In this document: in pieces, positions 62,392 to 64,000 of the stretch
Layout of the letters: every line of letters starts with the position of its first letter
Numbering within the stretch: the first letter of the stretch is position 1
NCBI GenBank assembly: GCA_946555345.1
Contig: CAMNSS010000004.1
Span: forward strand, 106,612 to 170,611
Length of the DNA stretch: 64,000 bases
Direction: 5' to 3'
Source: an uncultured Eubacterium sp.
GTDB lineage: Bacteria; Bacillota; Clostridia; Peptostreptococcales; Anaerovoracaceae
Made by a program: the position numbers and the translations under genes
Notes under the pieces: model-generated
What the model was told of the DNA's origin: nothing
Seen by the model: only the letters and a program-made list of their open reading frames with translations
Databases searched by the model: none

Positions 62392-63279
62392 ATGGACAGA
62401 CATACGTTCAGGGATGGGGAAGGGCATACAATGAGACGGGTAATCAGGGTGTTCCCGCAATGGACTAGCTACACCCCGGACGATGCATATGCATTTGTCG
62501 GGATGCCGCCCATGAAACAGCTCATCCCTGCCCATGACGAGGTGCATATATCCTGTACGTTTACATGGGACAGGGATTATTGCCGGGACTTGCAATTCCA
62601 GTGGGAAGGGGCAACGGACAAGCCCGTGAGGCTGGGCGGGGCAGCGTTTGGGTCGCCGTCAGATAACTTTATCCCAGGGATGTACATTAAGCGCAATATT
62701 ATATTTACCACACGGGGCTGCAACAACGGCTGCCCGTGGTGCATCGTGCCAAAGCTGGAAGGCCGGCTAAAAGAGCTGCCAATCCATCCGGGGAACTGGA
62801 TACAGGACAACAATTTTTTGCAGGCATCCAGGCAGCACAAGGACAAGGTGTTTGCCATGCTGCGCACCCAGCAGGGCATATGCTTCAAGGGCGGCTTGGA
62901 GCCGAGTTTAATCGACGACCATTTCCTCCAAAACATTACCAGCCTGCGGATCAAGGAACTGTGGCTTGCCTGTGACACTGATGCAAGCGTGGCGGCATTG
63001 CAGAAGGCGTGCAGAAAGCTAGAAAAGGCAGGGTTTAACCGCAACAAAATACATTGCTATGCACTGTCTTATGGCAGGGACATGGAAGCGGACGAGGCAA
63101 GGCTCAGGGCGATCTACGAAGCAGGCGCAATGCCGTTCATGCAACTCTACAGGGATTACAGGGGCAAAAAAACGGAATACCCTAGGGAATGGAACAGGTT
63201 CGCCCGCCAGTGGCAGCGCCCCGCAGCAATAAAAGCGCACATGAAATGCGGGACAACTTGGGAAGATTATAAAACATAA
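62392..63279 (+). CDS. Radical SAM protein of a phage/element type
   Basis: The 295-residue product has the cluster motif GCNNGCPWC (C-x3-C-x2-C) about residue 110, followed by a partial TIM-barrel with LEPSLIDDHFL. The N-terminus (VIRVFPQWTSYTPDDAYAF) is not a SPASM or other known domain. It resembles uncharacterised radical SAM proteins encoded on phages and integrative elements next to DNA methylases. Starts at 62374, 62392 and 62431 are all possible; GGAGG at 62376 supports 62392. The substrate is unknown; nucleic acid modification is a guess from context. Confidence 0.75.
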   Translation: MDRHTFRDGEGHTMRRVIRVFPQWTSYTPDDAYAFVGMPPMKQLIPAHDEVHISCTFTWDRDYCRDLQFQWEGATDKPVRLGGAAFGSPSDNFIPGMYIKRNIIFTTRGCNNGCPWCIVPKLEGRLKELPIHPGNWIQDNNFLQASRQHKDKVFAMLRTQQGICFKGGLEPSLIDDHFLQNITSLRIKELWLACDTDASVAALQKACRKLEKAGFNRNKIHCYALSYGRDMEADEARLRAIYEAGAMPFMQLYRDYRGKKTEYPREWNRFARQWQRPAAIKAHMKCGTTWEDYKT

Positions 63280-63294
63280 ATTGGAGAATTAAAA

Positions 63295-63738
63295 ATGAAC
63301 ACCAGTGTAATGTTTAGCAACAAAACCGACCAATGGGAAACACCGCAAGGGCTATTTGATGCACTGAACCATGAGTTTACGTTTGAGGTTGATGTATGCG
63401 CACTCCCAGAGAATGCGAAGTGCAAGCAATACTATACGCCGGAAACTGACGGGCTGTCCCAAAACTGGGACAAAAGGTGCTGGTGCAATCCCCCGTATGG
63501 GCGGGAAATTGGAAAGTGGGTGAAAAAAGCAACGGAATCAGTGAATGATGGCTGCCCGCTGGTGGTGATGCTTCTCCCCGCAAGGACGGACACACGGTGG
63601 TTTCATGACTATATATATAAGAAGCATGAAACCAGGTTTTTAAGAGGGAGATTGAAATTTGGAAACAGCAAAAATGGCGCACCATTCCCAAACATGGTCG
63701 TGGTTATGAAAAAGAAGGAGGTGCAATATGGTCGTTGA
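63295..63738 (+). CDS. Phage-type DNA N-6-adenine methyltransferase
   Basis: The 147-residue protein matches the phage Dam family (PF05869): DQWETPQGLFDAL, FEVDVCALPENAKC, catalytic WCNPPYGREIG and LPARTDTRWFHDYI. It adds a methyl group to N6 of adenine in double-stranded DNA, often to guard element DNA from restriction. TTGGAGAA lies before the ATG. Length is typical of this compact family. Confidence 0.93.
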   Translation: MNTSVMFSNKTDQWETPQGLFDALNHEFTFEVDVCALPENAKCKQYYTPETDGLSQNWDKRCWCNPPYGREIGKWVKKATESVNDGCPLVVMLLPARTDTRWFHDYIYKKHETRFLRGRLKFGNSKNGAPFPNMVVVMKKKEVQYGR

Positions 63739-63802
63739 ATATTTAAAAGGAAAACGCAAGATGCCGAAAAAGTGCCAGATCGAATGCGGGGCGTGTCAAT
63801 GA
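63728..63802 (+). CDS. 24-residue cysteine motif ORF ending in UGA
   Basis: Behind a very strong AAGGAGGTG site, ATG at 63728 opens a frame ending at TGA 63800-63802. The peptide ends KKCQIECGACQ, with cysteines spaced C-x3-C-x2-C. The same frame stays open after the TGA to the end of the window and still looks coding (TCRQLGFNHPQKKG). It may be a real short peptide or a longer gene cut by a nonsense codon. Confidence 0.4.
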   Translation: MVVEYLKGKRKMPKKCQIECGACQ

Positions 63803-63877
63803 AACTTACATTACAACACATTTGAAATGACGTGCAGACAGCTTGGATTTAACCACCCGCAAAAGAAAGGAACACAA

Positions 63878-64000
63878 ATGATTGAATACATAAAACAGCT
63901 CAAGGAGCTTGAAGCGATGGAACTGGTTGACTGTGCCAAGCAGGGCAGGATCAAGCGGGCGAAAGAAATCATCGGGCAGGAAAATAATGATGCCCTGGCA
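63878..64000 (+). CDS. Hypothetical element protein (partial)
   Basis: An ATG behind AAAGGAACACAA opens a frame that leaves the window after 41 codons (MIEYIKQLKELEAMELVD...). It is charged and probably helical. No family recognised; it is in the same frame as the 24-residue ORF upstream. Confidence 0.5.
   Translation, partial: MIEYIKQLKELEAMELVDCAKQGRIKRAKEIIGQENNDALA

Overview
The window reads as a spore-forming, strictly fermentative member of the Clostridia (Eubacteriales; the gene mix would fit an Anaerovoracaceae-like amino-acid fermenter, but this is inference). Supporting signs are etfB/etfA, acetate kinase plus a PduL-type phosphotransacylase, an arginine deiminase operon, Gram-positive Shine-Dalgarno sequences, SigA-type promoters with 16-18 bp spacers, a Gram-positive LexA box at recA, and sporulation genes (spoIIID, ylbJ, a SpoIVFA-like protein, a spoIIIE/ftsK translocase, a Spo0A-type DNA-binding domain and a broken spoVT). 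Almost all genes lie on the + strand.

Layout. 1-1297: end of etfB and etfA. 1676-2169: a stand-alone Spo0A C-terminal domain behind a small leader ORF. 2376-6400: rsmD, coaD, a coiled-coil protein, ylbJ, tmcAL. 6657-8422: ackA and rpmF with their own promoters. 8527-11782: an Spx/ArsC-family protein, then a P-type cation ATPase behind a yybP-ykoY (Mn2+) riboswitch. 12194-13201 (-): asd. 13451-20751: uppP, ftsK/spoIIIE, rimO, pgsA, cinA. 20803-21642: terC. 21792-22235: a GNAT gene with a nonsense codon. 22481-25111 (-): a large FtsA-like protein. 25263-26770: a candidate structured RNA, then recA. 26866-29275: rplU (with an extra C-terminal domain), rpmA, obgE. 29430-33851: a degenerate M23 protein, an HD protein, a radical-SAM pair, comEA. 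34114-36749: spoIIID, mbl, an RNA methyltransferase. 36730-41598: a MocR-type regulator that has lost its PLP lysine, then arcB-arcA-arcC. 41929-49450: a locus for fructosamine (Amadori product) use: sugar kinase, two GntR/UTRA regulators, FrlB-like deglycase and a four-gene polyamine-type ABC transporter. 49741-59030: CYTH protein, mnmM (-), tig-clpP-clpX-lon-engB, a DUF1232 protein, hpt, pduL.

From about 59680 to the right edge the content changes to a mobile element: a YefM/YoeB-type toxin-antitoxin pair, parA, parB, a phage-type radical SAM protein, a phage-type DNA adenine methylase and small ORFs. Its left boundary falls inside spoVT, whose first ~28 codons (the DNA-binding strand-turn region) are missing. 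This resembles intervening elements that sit in sporulation genes in other Firmicutes, but the other end lies outside the window.

The most interesting observations are (1) the fructosamine locus with a spermidine/putrescine-type transporter, which predicts import and deglycation of a glycated amine or amino acid, (2) the element-interrupted spoVT, (3) a MocR regulator lacking catalytic PLP residues beside the arginine deiminase genes, (4) the stand-alone Spo0A DNA-binding domain, and (5) joint absence of the prp gene and of the cleavable L27 leader. No tRNA, rRNA or CRISPR array was seen.
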